Of a stretch of DNA of 64,000 nucleotides, positions 18,485 through 25,310 are shown one piece after another (the first letter of the stretch is position 1; each line of letters opens with the position of its first letter). The position numbers and the translations under genes are program-made. The stretch is from Thiopseudomonas denitrificans (GTDB lineage Bacteria > Pseudomonadota > Gammaproteobacteria > Pseudomonadales > Pseudomonadaceae): contig NZ_LNJZ01000009.1 in assembly GCF_002866065.1 (NCBI RefSeq), positions 696,813 to 760,812 of the forward strand, written 5' to 3'. The notes below the pieces were generated by a model. That model was given only the letters and a program-made list of their open reading frames with translations, was not told where the DNA came from and did no database searches.

Positions 18485-19420
18485 CTTTTCAGTTTTCCCA
18501 GAACCATTCATAGCTGTCTTTCCGGCGTTTACTATCACACCAATTGCTTTTTCTAGCGCATCAGCATCCATACTCACGTTTTCCCGCTTGCTGAAAGCAT
18601 TTGACCCGGTGATGTTCCAGTGCTCGAACGCCTCTTTTACTTCCGACCAATCCGCAGTGGCACCATAAGACTCAAGATAGAATTTACCAAAGTTAATGGC
18701 ATGACTCCTGTCGGCATTCTTGAGCGACTCCTGCATGTAAGAGCTACTAAACATATATGAATATTTTGCAATACCAAGAAGCAGGCCGACAGCAATAAGG
18801 CCTTTGAATAAATTGAAAATCAAGAACGGCCAAGTTATATAGTTCAGCCCGTCAATGTTGGTGGTGAAAGTTACAACAACAAAAAAAGCGAAGCCCGAAA
18901 CCAATGATGCTGCGCCTATTCCACTCCATACTTTTGAAATCATATGAAACTTCGACTCTTTTCGGCCCAAAGCCTCAAGAGCATCTGCTACGTAATCTCT
19001 TGATGTTTGTTCTAGTTTCTTTCTACCTTCCTCAGTTAACCGCTCCTTCTCCTGCTGTAATTCGATAAAGGCTCGCTTCAAATCGGCTTCACGTTGCGCA
19101 ACTTCGTTCTCCAAACGGTGCCGTAGTTCAGCTGCTTCAGCTTCTCGCATGTGGAAGTGCTTTTCAAAATCCTTTTGACGCTCAATTAGCTTTCTTTCTC
19201 TGTCGATAAAGTACTTTTCTCTTTCTTCGAACTCTTTTCGAAGCTCCCTTTCCTTTTCTAGCTGCTCTTCTTTAAGTCGTGATCTATAGGCATCTAGCTC
19301 ACGCTCTTGCTGCTCGATGATATCCCTGTATCGGGACAATTCACGTTCGCGAGCCTCTAAGTACTCGCTCTCCTTCTTCGCCTCTTCGCGTCTTCTCGAC
19401 TCTTCCATTCTATCCTGCAT
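18479..19420 (-). CDS. Coiled-coil membrane protein (cassette 13)
   Basis: A 313-residue protein. Residues 1 to about 150 are an almost unbroken charged helix (Glu, Arg, Lys, Gln heptads) predicted as a long coiled coil. Two membrane helices follow (about 165-190 and 200-222), then a soluble C terminus of about 90 residues. No signal peptide is visible, so the coiled coil is probably cytoplasmic. Function is unknown; coiled-coil plus transmembrane layouts occur among anti-phage effectors and sensors, but no catalytic motif is present. The stop TAA is in the attC R'' box. Cassette 12 next to it also encodes a membrane protein with a charged helix. Confidence 0.7.
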   Translation of the reverse strand: MQDRMEESRRREEAKKESEYLEARERELSRYRDIIEQQERELDAYRSRLKEEQLEKERELRKEFEEREKYFIDRERKLIERQKDFEKHFHMREAEAAELRHRLENEVAQREADLKRAFIELQQEKERLTEEGRKKLEQTSRDYVADALEALGRKESKFHMISKVWSGIGAASLVSGFAFFVVVTFTTNIDGLNYITWPFLIFNLFKGLIAVGLLLGIAKYSYMFSSSYMQESLKNADRSHAINFGKFYLESYGATADWSEVKEAFEHWNITGSNAFSKRENVSMDADALEKAIGVIVNAGKTAMNGSGKTEKA

Positions 19421-19439
19421 GGTCTCTACTCTTCATTTT

Positions 19440-19501
19440 GCATAACGCTTCAAGCAGAGGCGACAGCTTCGCTGGCGTCCTGCTGCCTTGACTTGTTAAG
19501 C
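19440..19501 (-). other. attC site, 62 bp (cassette 12)
   Basis: Begins GCATAAC and ends GTTAAGC, with the arms AGCAGAGGCGACAGC / GCTGGCGTCCTGCT. The last 17 codons of the cassette 12 gene lie inside it. Confidence 0.85.
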
Positions 19502-20199
19502 AGCTGCTGTCGTGCCTTTTGCTCAACACAAGCATACTGAAGGTTTGCCATAAGCATATTTGATGCACGTTTGTAGCTATTCATTGCCAGCAATGCAAAT
19601 GCAGTGAATAGAATTACATATAGAAAGCTTTCAAATGTGCTCTGTAGGAAATCATCACTTATTGGTTTTCCTGATAAACCTACAAAGCGCAACTCTAAGT
19701 TCACCAAAAGAAAATATAGCCCCCAAAATGATCCTATGATCCACTTGTAAAAACCAACTCTAGCTTCAATGCGTTTCTCTACTTTCTCTATATTTTCTTC
19801 AAGAAGTTCTACGTCTACTTCCTTGTGAACATTATTCTGATCAAGGATTTCAACAACTCTATTTACACTTGCTTCAGTAGCTCCATAAAACGCATAGCTA
19901 CTAGGCGTTGAAAACATTGTTAAGAGCAGCACTCCCCAGATACACGCATTGAATGACACAAGAAATATTTCATTAGGTATTTCTAAGCTTGAAGAAAATA
20001 ATATCAACACAACTAGCAAAGTAAAACTCACCAATGACCAGATTGTCATTGGCTTTGTAAAATCACCAAAGCCTACCTTGAGATAAACAAGTGGATAAAT
20101 AAACAACCTTTGAGCCGGCTTCAGCAAACTTCGATTTGATGAAAACCCCAACAATGCTGATTCAGAAGCTTCTAAAATTGCTCTTGTTTTTATAAACAT
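19450..20199 (-). CDS. Four-helix membrane protein (cassette 12)
   Basis: A 249-residue protein with four predicted membrane helices (about 50-70, 78-96, 150-168, 188-207) and a charged helical loop between the pairs (about 118-145, DVELLEENIEKVEKRIEA) likely to form a coiled coil in the cytoplasm. I do not recognise the family. The reading frame continues through the attC site so that the C-terminal 17 residues are encoded by recombination-site sequence. It neighbours another coiled-coil membrane protein in cassette 13; whether they cooperate is unknown. Confidence 0.65.
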   Translation of the reverse strand: MFIKTRAILEASESALLGFSSNRSLLKPAQRLFIYPLVYLKVGFGDFTKPMTIWSLVSFTLLVVLILFSSSLEIPNEIFLVSFNACIWGVLLLTMFSTPSSYAFYGATEASVNRVVEILDQNNVHKEVDVELLEENIEKVEKRIEARVGFYKWIIGSFWGLYFLLVNLELRFVGLSGKPISDDFLQSTFESFLYVILFTAFALLAMNSYKRASNMLMANLQYACVEQKARQQLLNKSRQQDASEAVASA

Positions 20200-20218
20200 C
20201 CGATGCTCTCCGATAGCG

Positions 20219-20278
20219 GCTTAACGGACAAGATAAGCCGCCCGCAGTATGCGGGTCGGCTTGAGCGCCGGGTTAGAC
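20219..20278 (-). other. attC site, 60 bp (cassette 11)
   Basis: Begins GCTTAAC and ends GTTAGAC, containing CCCGCAGTATGCGGG as the hairpin tip. It ends cassette 11 (20225-20768). Confidence 0.88.
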
Positions 20279-20295
20279 AGTAAGACACCCTTTCT

Positions 20296-20733
20296 TCATC
20301 CTCGCCAACCGATGCTTGCCAGCGCTTTGGCAATTACATCCGCTTGTGCGTTCATATTCATTTTCCTAAGCAAGCCAACCATCAGCGGCCAAGGTGGCGT
20401 AATTGCCATGTAGGGATTCCCATCCGGACCGGTGTACATGCCTCCACCTGGTCCCGTATATAACCCACCTCCCGGGCCCGAGTACAAGCCGCCACCTGGC
20501 CCAGAGTACAACCCCCCTCCTGGTCCCGTGTAAGCGCCACCTCCTGGACCTGTATATAAGCCACCTCCAGGGCCGGTGTAAGCACCGCCGCCAGGTCCCG
20601 AGTACATGCCACCGCCAGGCCCTGTGTATGCGCCACCACCAGGGCCGGTGTACATGCCGCCACCGGGTCCGGTATAAGCCCCCCCTCCTGGTCCGGTGTA
20701 CATATTTCGAACCCACATTTGAGGACCACTCAT
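20296..20733 (-). CDS. Octapeptide-repeat (Y-T/S-GPGGG) protein (cassette 11)
   Basis: A 145-residue protein. After MSGPQMWVRN it has about twelve tandem copies of an eight-residue unit of the form (M/A/L)-Y-(T/S)-G-P-G-G-G, then a short non-repetitive C terminus ending in an amphipathic helix (PPWPLMVGLLRKMNMNAQA). Aromatic and small residues alternate as in a flat beta-repeat stack. No signal peptide or catalytic motif is visible. Similar GPGGG-repeat proteins exist in many bacteria without a known role, as I recall. The underlying DNA is a 24-bp tandem repeat (about 20425-20705) with synonymous variation, so it is maintained at the protein level. Possibly a structural or decoy protein. Confidence 0.7.
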   Translation of the reverse strand: MSGPQMWVRNMYTGPGGGAYTGPGGGMYTGPGGGAYTGPGGGMYSGPGGGAYTGPGGGLYTGPGGGAYTGPGGGLYSGPGGGLYSGPGGGLYTGPGGGMYTGPDGNPYMAITPPWPLMVGLLRKMNMNAQADVIAKALASIGWRG

Positions 20734-20762
20734 CAGCGCTCTCCTTTTAGGTTTTTGTTAAT

Positions 20763-20822
20763 ATCTAACGCCCGCGTAAAGCGCGCGAGGTACGAGCGTC
20801 GCATTTGACGCGATTGTTAAAT
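20763..20822 (-). other. attC site, 60 bp (cassette 10)
   Basis: Begins ATCTAAC and ends GTTAAAT; contains the complementary GCGCGCGAG / GCGTCGC halves. It ends cassette 10 (20769-21217). Confidence 0.85.
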
Positions 20823-20825
20823 CTC

Positions 20826-21194
20826 TTAGTCAATGCTCCGCCCCAAGATTCTGGCAACTACACCGACAATACCTTTTTCGGTGCGCTGAGCATTGGCGCC
20901 AAAGAAGTGATTGCGGATAGCGAAAAATGCTCCCGCTAGCAAACACGCGTGTCCGACCCAAGATGCGAGCCGAATGAATCGGCCATTTCGTACCTCGAGA
21001 ATAGGATAGAACTGACTACCTGTTTGTGCGGCAAGTTGACCCTCAAGATAGCCGCCTAAGCCGATATGAATCACTAAGTAAGCGAATATGCCAACAAGCA
21101 GAGCGCCCCACCAAGGAAGGCGGGAGGCAACCCGAACGACATCGGTTACAACCGAACCGAGATTGTTTCTTCTTCTTCGATACCTGCGACCCAT
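20826..21194 (-). CDS. Small two-helix membrane protein (cassette 10)
   Basis: A 122-residue protein starting MGRRYRRRRNNLGSVV, with two membrane helices (about 28-45, beginning LPWWGALLVGIFAYLVIH, and about 77-95). The arginine-rich start followed by LPWW resembles, from memory, the N-terminal membrane module of some Mrr-like restriction endonuclease proteins, but the nuclease domain is absent. The ATG at 21194 is chosen because the longer open frame reads back through the attC site. Function unknown. Confidence 0.55.
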   Translation of the reverse strand: MGRRYRRRRNNLGSVVTDVVRVASRLPWWGALLVGIFAYLVIHIGLGGYLEGQLAAQTGSQFYPILEVRNGRFIRLASWVGHACLLAGAFFAIRNHFFGANAQRTEKGIVGVVARILGRSID

Positions 21195-21211
21195 TGTGAT
21201 CCCCGGTTGAG

Positions 21212-21295
21212 ATTTAACGCCGCCAGCACGCGCGGCTTTGTAGTGAAGGCGAAGCCGCAACGAAAAAGACATCGCCGTGCCTGGCCTTGTTAAAT
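21212..21295 (-). other. attC site, 84 bp (cassette 9)
   Basis: Begins ATTTAAC and ends GTTAAAT. Closely resembles the attC at 26610-26693 in length and in its GCACGCGCGGCTTTGTAGTG core. Confidence 0.88.
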
Positions 21296-21297
21296 TT

Positions 21298-21729
21298 TTA
21301 TAGCGCCATATGCAACAGCGGATAAGGCTTGCCCTGACCATCGACTGGAGACCGACCTGTTACTTTAAAGCCAATATGCTGGTAAAAACCTAGCGCCTGT
21401 TCATTCTGCTCGTTTACATCGACCTTTGAAGCTCCCTGCTCTTTGATAGCATGGGCCGCTAACATGGCACCAATGCCCTTTCCGCGTGCCTCAGGTGAGA
21501 TGAACAACATCTCAATATTACCGTCATGTACTCCGCAGAATCCCTGAATTTCGCCGTTGCCGTTTTTAGCGCACCTTAAATCAACTGCGTCAAAATACTG
21601 TTCCAGAATTAACGGCTTTAACTCCTGTAGATCATCTTCAGCCAGAAAATCATGTGTTGCCCTGACCGACGCTTCCCAAACTTCTATCAGTTGAAGGTGA
21701 TCTGCTTTTTCTACGATCTCAATGTTCAT
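21298..21729 (-). CDS. GNAT-family acetyltransferase (cassette 9)
   Basis: A 143-residue N-acetyltransferase. The GNAT acetyl-CoA loop is in MLFISPEARGKGIGAMLAAHA (Arg/Gln-x-x-Gly-x-Gly variant RGKGIG), with the C-terminal NEQNEQALGFYQHIGFKVTGR motif B. It ends in LLHMAL, as in YjaB-like and related small GNAT enzymes. The substrate cannot be deduced; candidates range from small molecules to aminoglycosides or toxins. The start at 21729 has family-like spacing (MNIEIVEKADHLQLIEVWEASV); the frame upstream runs into the attC. GNAT genes are among the commonest integron cassettes. Confidence 0.85.
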   Translation of the reverse strand: MNIEIVEKADHLQLIEVWEASVRATHDFLAEDDLQELKPLILEQYFDAVDLRCAKNGNGEIQGFCGVHDGNIEMLFISPEARGKGIGAMLAAHAIKEQGASKVDVNEQNEQALGFYQHIGFKVTGRSPVDGQGKPYPLLHMAL

Positions 21730-21747
21730 CACTAAACCCGATTGAAA

Positions 21748-21819
21748 ATTTAACGCCGAGCTTTGCGGCAATTTTGGAGCGTAGCGGAAAATTTGTCCGT
21801 AAACAGCGTCTTGTTAAAT
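21748..21819 (-). other. attC site, 72 bp (cassette 8)
   Basis: Begins ATTTAAC and ends GTTAAAT, with complementary GCAATTTT / AAAATTTGT halves. It ends cassette 8 (21754-22312). Confidence 0.88.
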
Positions 21820-22290
21820 TGCATCCGGCTCAACCTTGAAGTGGATGAGAGCGACTTGATCTCCATTATAATCTACTCGCGACTCAGTCTCGTAAGGACG
21901 AAAACCAAGTTTTGGGTAAAAAAGAAGCCCCGCCACATTTCGGTTAAAACATGACACCGTTACAGTTTCTGCATGGTACTTTTCAAATGCTAGCTTGGTC
22001 ATATGCGAGATTAAATAACGGCCTACACCGGTGCCCCTGCAGTCAGATGAAACAATGACATTGCCAATCGAGCATACGCCTTCTTCCCAGCGATAAAAAT
22101 TTGCAAAGGCAACAACATGCCCTTCTTTTTCCACCACAGTTGCACTTGCACGCGTTTGAATACTATGGCGCACATCAGCCACGGATAACGGAAAGGTTGC
22201 TCTAGGAAAGCAGTAAAAAAGCTCTTCTCGTGTTTCTGCTAATTTGCAGATTTGTTCAATATCATCTTCTGTTACTTCTCGAGTAAGCAT
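21814..22290 (-). CDS. GNAT-family acetyltransferase (cassette 8)
   Basis: A 158-residue GNAT protein. The acetyl-CoA loop is SSDCRGTGVGRYLISHM (RGTGVG), preceded by SIGNVIVS and followed by SCFNRNVAGLLFYPKLGFRPYE. It is a different subfamily from the neighbouring cassette 9 protein. The ATG at 22290 is preferred to the one three codons earlier because AAGGA then sits at proper distance. Substrate unknown. The stop codon TAA lies within the attC R'' box. Confidence 0.85.
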   Translation of the reverse strand: MLTREVTEDDIEQICKLAETREELFYCFPRATFPLSVADVRHSIQTRASATVVEKEGHVVAFANFYRWEEGVCSIGNVIVSSDCRGTGVGRYLISHMTKLAFEKYHAETVTVSCFNRNVAGLLFYPKLGFRPYETESRVDYNGDQVALIHFKVEPDAI

Positions 22291-22306
22291 AGATTCCATC
22301 CTTGCT

Positions 22307-22354
22307 ATTTAACGCCGCAATCAACGGCTCGTCCGTTGCATTGCTTTGTTACAT
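22307..22354 (-). other. attC site, 48 bp (cassette 7)
   Basis: Begins ATTTAAC and ends GTTACAT, with the stem CAACGG / CCGTTG. It ends cassette 7 (22313-23055). Confidence 0.85.
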
Positions 22355-22357
22355 TTT

Positions 22358-23008
22358 TTATTTTGCGAATGCTGATTTAACAATTGAAATCCCAACCAAT
22401 CCAAGGATCGCACCTGTTAACTTGTCAATATAGTAAGCCAGCTTAGTGAATCTGCTCCTTGCCTTATTTGTAGACAGCATAAAAATAATCGCTGTATCCC
22501 AGAAGAAAACCACAAGAGTCATCCATACTCCAAGTGCGATCTTAAATACCAACCCCACATCATTCGTCAATACAACTGTGAACAAGCTCAAATAGAATAG
22601 GAGATTCTTGGGATTCAGAATTCCAGACATAAATCCTGTAACAAACTCCTTTATGAAGCTCGCTTCTCCATTTTTTATTTGATCGTTCTCTACAGATAGT
22701 TGCGCGTAGGCGCTTCTTTTTGCACGTAGAGCTTGAATTGCTAGAAAAATAAGAAATAGTCCCCCAATAATTTTTAGAGTGACCATCAACCAAATAGAGC
22801 TAGCCAGCAAAGCTCCGACCCCGATCAAACATAAAGCTATGTATAGTGCATTTGCAGTCGATATTCCAGCAGCAACACCTATTGCCTTACTTCTATCATT
22901 TCTAATTGCACTTTTGACAACAAGCACGAAATCAGGACCAGGACTCAGCAGGGCCAAAAAGTGGGCCAAAGCAACAGTCATAAACATTATCATTAGATTT
23001 GATTCCAT
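22358..23008 (-). CDS. LysE/RhtB-family exporter (cassette 7)
   Basis: A 216-residue inner-membrane protein with about six hydrophobic helices. The family signature SPGPDFVLVVKSAIRNDRSKAIGVAAGIS is present near residues 22-50 (landmarks SPGPDF and GVAAGIS), and GFMSGILNPKNLLFYLSLFTVV is the conserved mid-protein motif. Members export amino acids or homoserine lactones; the substrate is not predictable. AAGG lies 7 bp before the start. AT-rich codon use differs from the flanking chromosome and suggests foreign origin. Confidence 0.88.
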   Translation of the reverse strand: MESNLMIMFMTVALAHFLALLSPGPDFVLVVKSAIRNDRSKAIGVAAGISTANALYIALCLIGVGALLASSIWLMVTLKIIGGLFLIFLAIQALRAKRSAYAQLSVENDQIKNGEASFIKEFVTGFMSGILNPKNLLFYLSLFTVVLTNDVGLVFKIALGVWMTLVVFFWDTAIIFMLSTNKARSRFTKLAYYIDKLTGAILGLVGISIVKSAFAK

Positions 23009-23049
23009 AATATACCTTCAGCGAATATTTATTCGATGCTGACTAGAAA

Positions 23050-23109
23050 ATGTAACGTTAAAGCTCAGCCGCGCCGCTTTTTGGCGTCGGCTGGAGCGCC
23101 TTGTTGGGC
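23050..23109 (-). other. attC site, 60 bp (restriction-modification cassette)
   Basis: Begins ATGTAAC and ends GTTGGGC, with CAGCCGCGCCGC / GGCGTCGGCTG arms. It ends cassette 6 (23056-25258), the largest in the array at 2.2 kb. Confidence 0.88.
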
Positions 23110-23142
23110 GTTTTTGTCGATGTACTGAGCTTACCCCCGGAC

Positions 23143-23171
23143 TTGACAGCCGGACGGTCAATGAATACTAT
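23143..23171 (+). promoter_or_regulatory. Sigma-70 promoter for the methyltransferase gene
   Basis: TTGACA, a 17-bp spacer and TACTAT give a near-consensus promoter 42 bp before the methyltransferase start. The -10 region carries ACTATAAG, also present in the candidate C-boxes at 25181-25204, so the C protein may act here too. A private promoter is needed because this gene runs against the array direction. Confidence 0.75.
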
Positions 23172-23212
23172 AAGTAGCACATTTATCAGAAACACAACAC
23201 GGGTCATACCTA

Positions 23213-24130
23213 ATGCCGAAACTCGAAACCTCAAGTATGGATGATGCTACCCGAGTACTCGACCTATTTGATACTGGCGGTAGAACATTAGGTGCTCAAC
23301 TGGCTGAAAGAATGACGAATCACTGCAAAATTATTGTGGGCGATGCCCGCCGAATTCTGCAAGAGATACCTGAGGGGCACTTTAATTGCGTTGTGACCTC
23401 TCCGCCTTACTGGGGGCTGAGGGATTACGGCATCAACGGGCAGATCGGGGCTGAAACTACAGTCGATGATTACATAGCTGACCTCGTACGCCTGTTCCGA
23501 GAGGTTCGTCGCACCCTTTCTGATGACGGCACCCTTTGGTTGAACATTGGCGACAGCTATACGTCAGGGGGGCGGACTTGGCGGGACGCTGACGCCAAGA
23601 ACAAGGGGCGTGCGATGGACTACCGCGCCCCGACGCCAGAGGGTTTGAAACCGAAGGATTTGATCGGTGTTCCCTGGCGGCTGGCATTTGCACTTCAGGC
23701 GGACGGCTGGTATCTGCGCACAGATATCATCTGGAACAAGCCCAATTGCCAGCCCGAGAGCGTGAAGGATCGTCCAACCCGCGCACATGAGTACGTGTTC
23801 CTGTTTTCCAAATCGGAGAAGTATTACTACGACTGGCAAGCGATAATGGAACCTGCTGCGGACCAGAAGCAAAAGGCGAAGAACCGGCGTACTGTCTGGA
23901 ACATCAATACCGAACCTTACCCTGGTAGTCACTTCGCCGTCTATCCGAGGGCACTTGTTCGTCTCTGCGTAGCAGCAGGTTCCCGCGAGAATGGCCGGGT
24001 TCTTGACCCATTTTTCGGATCAGGAACTACCGGCGTTGTCTGCAATGAGCTCGGCAGGGAGTGTGTCGGAATTGAGCTGAACGCGGAATATGCAGAACTG
24101 GCACGCGAGCGGTTGTTACGCGGGCGCTGA
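23213..24130 (+). CDS. Type II DNA methyltransferase, N4-cytosine type (cassette 6)
   Basis: A 305-residue beta-class DNA methyltransferase. Motif IV TSPPYW (62-67) comes first and the AdoMet-binding motif I DPFFGSGTTG (about 265-274) last. SPPYW rather than (D/N)PPY is typical of N4-methylcytosine enzymes. It would protect the host from the endonuclease encoded convergently on the other strand, whose 3' end it overlaps by 15 bp. The ATG at 23213 follows the promoter directly and no better start is seen. It is the only cassette gene in the array transcribed toward attI. Together with the SmaI-like endonuclease this suggests protection of CCCGGG, an inference. Confidence 0.88.
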   Translation: MPKLETSSMDDATRVLDLFDTGGRTLGAQLAERMTNHCKIIVGDARRILQEIPEGHFNCVVTSPPYWGLRDYGINGQIGAETTVDDYIADLVRLFREVRRTLSDDGTLWLNIGDSYTSGGRTWRDADAKNKGRAMDYRAPTPEGLKPKDLIGVPWRLAFALQADGWYLRTDIIWNKPNCQPESVKDRPTRAHEYVFLFSKSEKYYYDWQAIMEPAADQKQKAKNRRTVWNINTEPYPGSHFAVYPRALVRLCVAAGSRENGRVLDPFFGSGTTGVVCNELGRECVGIELNAEYAELARERLLRGR

Positions 24131-24874
24131 GCCGAAGGTCCAAGTCGCATGCACCTTGCAGAGATCTTTTCGTAAGTGTTTGATCTGAAGCTTACGCTCT
24201 GTACCTCCGTCGAAATATAGCGAGTACTTAAGCTGGCCAATTGCATCCTTGACATAGCCGTAACCCGGCTGCGGATTCTGTCTGCTTTTGGTGCAAACCT
24301 CTAGTTCGCAGTTCGACGCTTCGAGCAGTAGCGATTTGGGGATCTCGACGAGCTCATAGCGGATCTTGGCACCTACATCTTTCAAGCGACGGAGTGTGAA
24401 TATGCGGTCGTAGCTTTGCATATGCTCAAGGAATAAGTCACGCAGCAGTGGTAGTTTCCATTCACCTCGACCGAGTTCCATCCACTTGCTGACGTGGATC
24501 GATTCGTCCTTGATATTAGCCGCCGCTTCTGTCTTAAGACTGACCGGAATTCCGCGAATGTTAATATCGTGGCCCCGGTTCGTCCGGCTCTTCACTAGCT
24601 GTGCAGGAATGCCAGCCGCGTTCAGAGCAGCTTCAAATGCGAATTCGAATCGGTCTTTGCTGAGCGCCTGGCGGCTACCTGCGTGATGGCTTAACAACCG
24701 ATCCCCAAGGGAGGCAAGGACAGCATCCGTCACCACATCGGAGTCAGGGGCTCGGTCAAATTGGCAAGTAGACCCGAACGCATTAATAGCAGACTTAACC
24801 CATTCCTGTTGCGCAGGGGTAAGGCGACCTAGCGCTTCAATAAGGTCGTTAATTTCTTTTTTTGAGAGACTCAC
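24116..24874 (-). CDS. Type II restriction endonuclease, SmaI-like (cassette 6)
   Basis: A 252-residue protein encoded between a methyltransferase and a C regulator. A catalytic PD-(D/E)xK-type core is visible as SRTNRGHDINIRGIPVSLKTEAA: D103, then S-L-K114. From memory, this stretch, the HVSKWMELG-GEW segment, LVEIPKSLLLEA and YSLYFDGG-ERKLQIKHL are shared with R.SmaI of Serratia marcescens, which cuts CCC^GGG; this was not verified by alignment. Its start overlaps the C gene stop by 4 bp, the usual C-R operon arrangement that delays endonuclease expression until methylation is established. Confidence 0.8.
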   Translation of the reverse strand: MSLSKKEINDLIEALGRLTPAQQEWVKSAINAFGSTCQFDRAPDSDVVTDAVLASLGDRLLSHHAGSRQALSKDRFEFAFEAALNAAGIPAQLVKSRTNRGHDINIRGIPVSLKTEAAANIKDESIHVSKWMELGRGEWKLPLLRDLFLEHMQSYDRIFTLRRLKDVGAKIRYELVEIPKSLLLEASNCELEVCTKSRQNPQPGYGYVKDAIGQLKYSLYFDGGTERKLQIKHLRKDLCKVHATWTFGSAPA

Positions 24875-25137
24875 TCAAGTTTTCCCATCCGTTCGTTAGT
24901 CGATGGGCTTTCGTGTTTGGTAAGCAAATCAGGGACAGTCACACCTAAAGTTAAGGCCAAAACCTCAAGCGTGCTGAGTGTGACATTTCGTTCGTGACGC
25001 TCAACCGAACCGATGTATGTGCGGTGCAAGCCGCATTGTTCGGCTAGTTCTTCTTGAGAAAAGCCCTTTTCTCTACGAAAAGATTTGATGTTCTCAGCTA
25101 GTACAGCGCGAAGAGTGCCACTCGATTTTCTGACCAT
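24871..25137 (-). CDS. Restriction-modification controller (C) protein (cassette 6)
   Basis: An 88-residue XRE-type helix-turn-helix protein. FSQEELAEQCGLHRTYIGSVERHERNVTLSTLEVLA is the classical C-protein HTH (landmarks SQEELAEQCGLHRTYI and VERHERN). C proteins bind C-boxes upstream of their own gene and first activate then repress C-R expression, imposing a time delay after entry into a new host. That property suits a cassette which moves between genomes. Candidate C-boxes lie 44-67 bp upstream (25181-25204). It is translationally coupled to the endonuclease gene. Confidence 0.85.
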   Translation of the reverse strand: MVRKSSGTLRAVLAENIKSFRREKGFSQEELAEQCGLHRTYIGSVERHERNVTLSTLEVLALTLGVTVPDLLTKHESPSTNERMGKLE

Positions 25138-25180
25138 GCCTAAGCCCTTGTTAATCAGGCTAAGATTGTCAACAAATGAT

Positions 25181-25204
25181 GACTATAAGGCGACAGACTA
25201 TAGG
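25181..25204 (-). promoter_or_regulatory. Candidate C-boxes upstream of the C gene
   Basis: Two direct copies, GACTATAAGG (25181-25190) and GACTATAGG (25196-25204), are spaced 5 bp apart upstream of the controller gene. GACT/AGTC-containing pairs are typical of C-protein operators. A related ACTATAAG lies in the methyltransferase promoter. Confidence 0.55.
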
Positions 25205-25252
25205 TAGCATTTAATGCGTGTCGTCTACGAGCAGGCAGGAGCAAGTGGAGAC

Positions 25253-25310
25253 GCCCAACGCCCGTATTCACGCGCCAGCTTTGCTGGTCGCGTGGAATCG
25301 CTTGTTAGCT
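25253..25310 (-). other. attC site, 58 bp (ATPase cassette)
   Basis: Begins GCCCAAC and ends GTTAGCT, with CACGCGCCAGC / GCTGGTCGCGTG arms. It ends cassette 5 (25259-26615). Confidence 0.88.

Noticed and set aside
20425..20705. 24-bp tandem repeats that look like a CRISPR array
   Set aside because: There are no unique spacers; the repeat is continuous, in frame and encodes the GPGGG octapeptide protein.
25161..25180. TTGACA on the minus strand as the -35 of the C gene
   Set aside because: No credible -10 hexamer follows at 16-18 bp, so the promoter of the C gene was not assigned.
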